Below, piece by piece: positions 24,222 through 24,414 of a stretch of 24,414 nt of DNA. Both the position numbers and the translations under genes were made by a program. How positions within the stretch are numbered: the first letter of the stretch is position 1; every line of letters starts with the position of its first letter. Location: positions 10,445 through 34,858 of the forward strand of contig DBTR01000105.1 of assembly GCA_002307145.1 (NCBI GenBank), written 5' to 3'. Source of the stretch: Rhodospirillum sp. UBA1311. Its GTDB lineage: Bacteria > Pseudomonadota > Alphaproteobacteria > Rhodospirillales > Rhodospirillaceae. The notes beneath the pieces were generated by a model. It made no database searches. It was given only the letters and a program-made list of their open reading frames with translations, and was not told the origin of the DNA.

Positions 24222-24389
24222 GATGATGCCGTCTCATATATTGGCGACAAAACCCGGAGCTATCATCGTCCGTCTTCGCATGTTACCCAACCCGGTAAGG
24301 TCGCGGCAAATCCGACTCCACAACCATAGATGTGGGTGGTAAAACCTGCTTTTCCATGCATCCGCGCGCCACGGCAAGCGCCAAAACGT
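24222..24389. other. Intergenic region upstream of the GGDEF-EAL gene
   Basis: I see no open frame with family resemblance here. Read towards the GGDEF-EAL gene there is a weak promoter candidate (TTGGGT, then GATGAT after 17 bases) that I do not rate highly. Nothing else structured is evident until the hairpin at the window edge. Confidence 0.4.
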
Positions 24390-24414
24390 ACAAAGCCCCA
24401 AGGTTTCCCTTGGG
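24390..24414. terminator. Second copy of the 22127 terminator hairpin (cut by window end)
   Basis: These last 25 bases are identical to 22127-22151, covering the left arm, loop and most of the right arm of the same hairpin. The T-run would lie beyond the window. It probably ends a gene on the far side of the edge or acts as a boundary element upstream of the GGDEF-EAL gene. Confidence 0.6.

Noticed and set aside
24290..24332. A stretch resembling the 3' half of a tRNA (AAATCCGACTCC ... ACCA)
   Set aside because: The T-loop GTTC is absent and I cannot pair an acceptor stem or build an anticodon arm, so the likeness is probably chance.

Overview
The window is about 24.4 kb of GC-rich, gene-dense DNA. 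Gene content and style (DeoR/GlpR, DadA, LrgAB, frequent GTG starts, short or overlapping gene junctions) suggest an alphaproteobacterial chromosome, perhaps Rhodospirillales-like. That placement is a judgement from family resemblance, not a computed result. I see no insertion sequence, CRISPR array, rRNA or convincing tRNA. No stretch over 300 bases lacks a gene; the longest gap is 21046-21311.

Layout. 1-486 is the 3' part of a GlpR-type DeoR repressor, meeting head-on the bifunctional NAD(P)HX repair gene nnr (minus strand, to about 1976). dadA (2087-3349, plus) follows. Two translationally coupled TPR genes lie on the minus strand (5781 down to 3353); the second carries a C-terminal glycosyltransferase-9-like domain.

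The centrepiece is a seven-gene minus-strand operon read from 13536 down to 5845: FTR1/FetM-type iron permease, P19/FetP-type periplasmic iron protein, a DUF2318 membrane protein with a C-terminal YHS-like segment, two FtsX/MacB-type permeases, their ABC ATPase, and a thioredoxin-like lipoprotein. This matches, from memory, the order of the Campylobacter jejuni Cj1658-Cj1665 iron cluster and the fetMP system of uropathogenic E. coli. Its promoter carries an almost perfect 7-1-7 Fur-like palindrome exactly between the -35 and -10 boxes. A rhomboid protease gene lies just upstream.

Next come a NemA-type ene-reductase and lrgA-lrgB (all minus), the latter divergent from a LysR regulator across a region with two dyad operators. 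The LysR gene overlaps, tail to tail, an endonuclease Q-like gene that sits 15 nt downstream of a full-length glutathionylspermidine synthetase/amidase. Divergent from that is an aspartyl/asparaginyl beta-hydroxylase family gene ending in a strong terminator. The window closes with a cytosolic PAS-PAS-GGDEF-EAL cyclic-di-GMP protein; a second copy of the same terminator sequence begins at the window edge.

The cell described manages periplasmic ferrous/ferric iron with an unusual redox-linked ABC module, makes glutathionylspermidine, has a DNA-deamination repair enzyme of a type better known from archaea, and may modify surface glycans or lipids.
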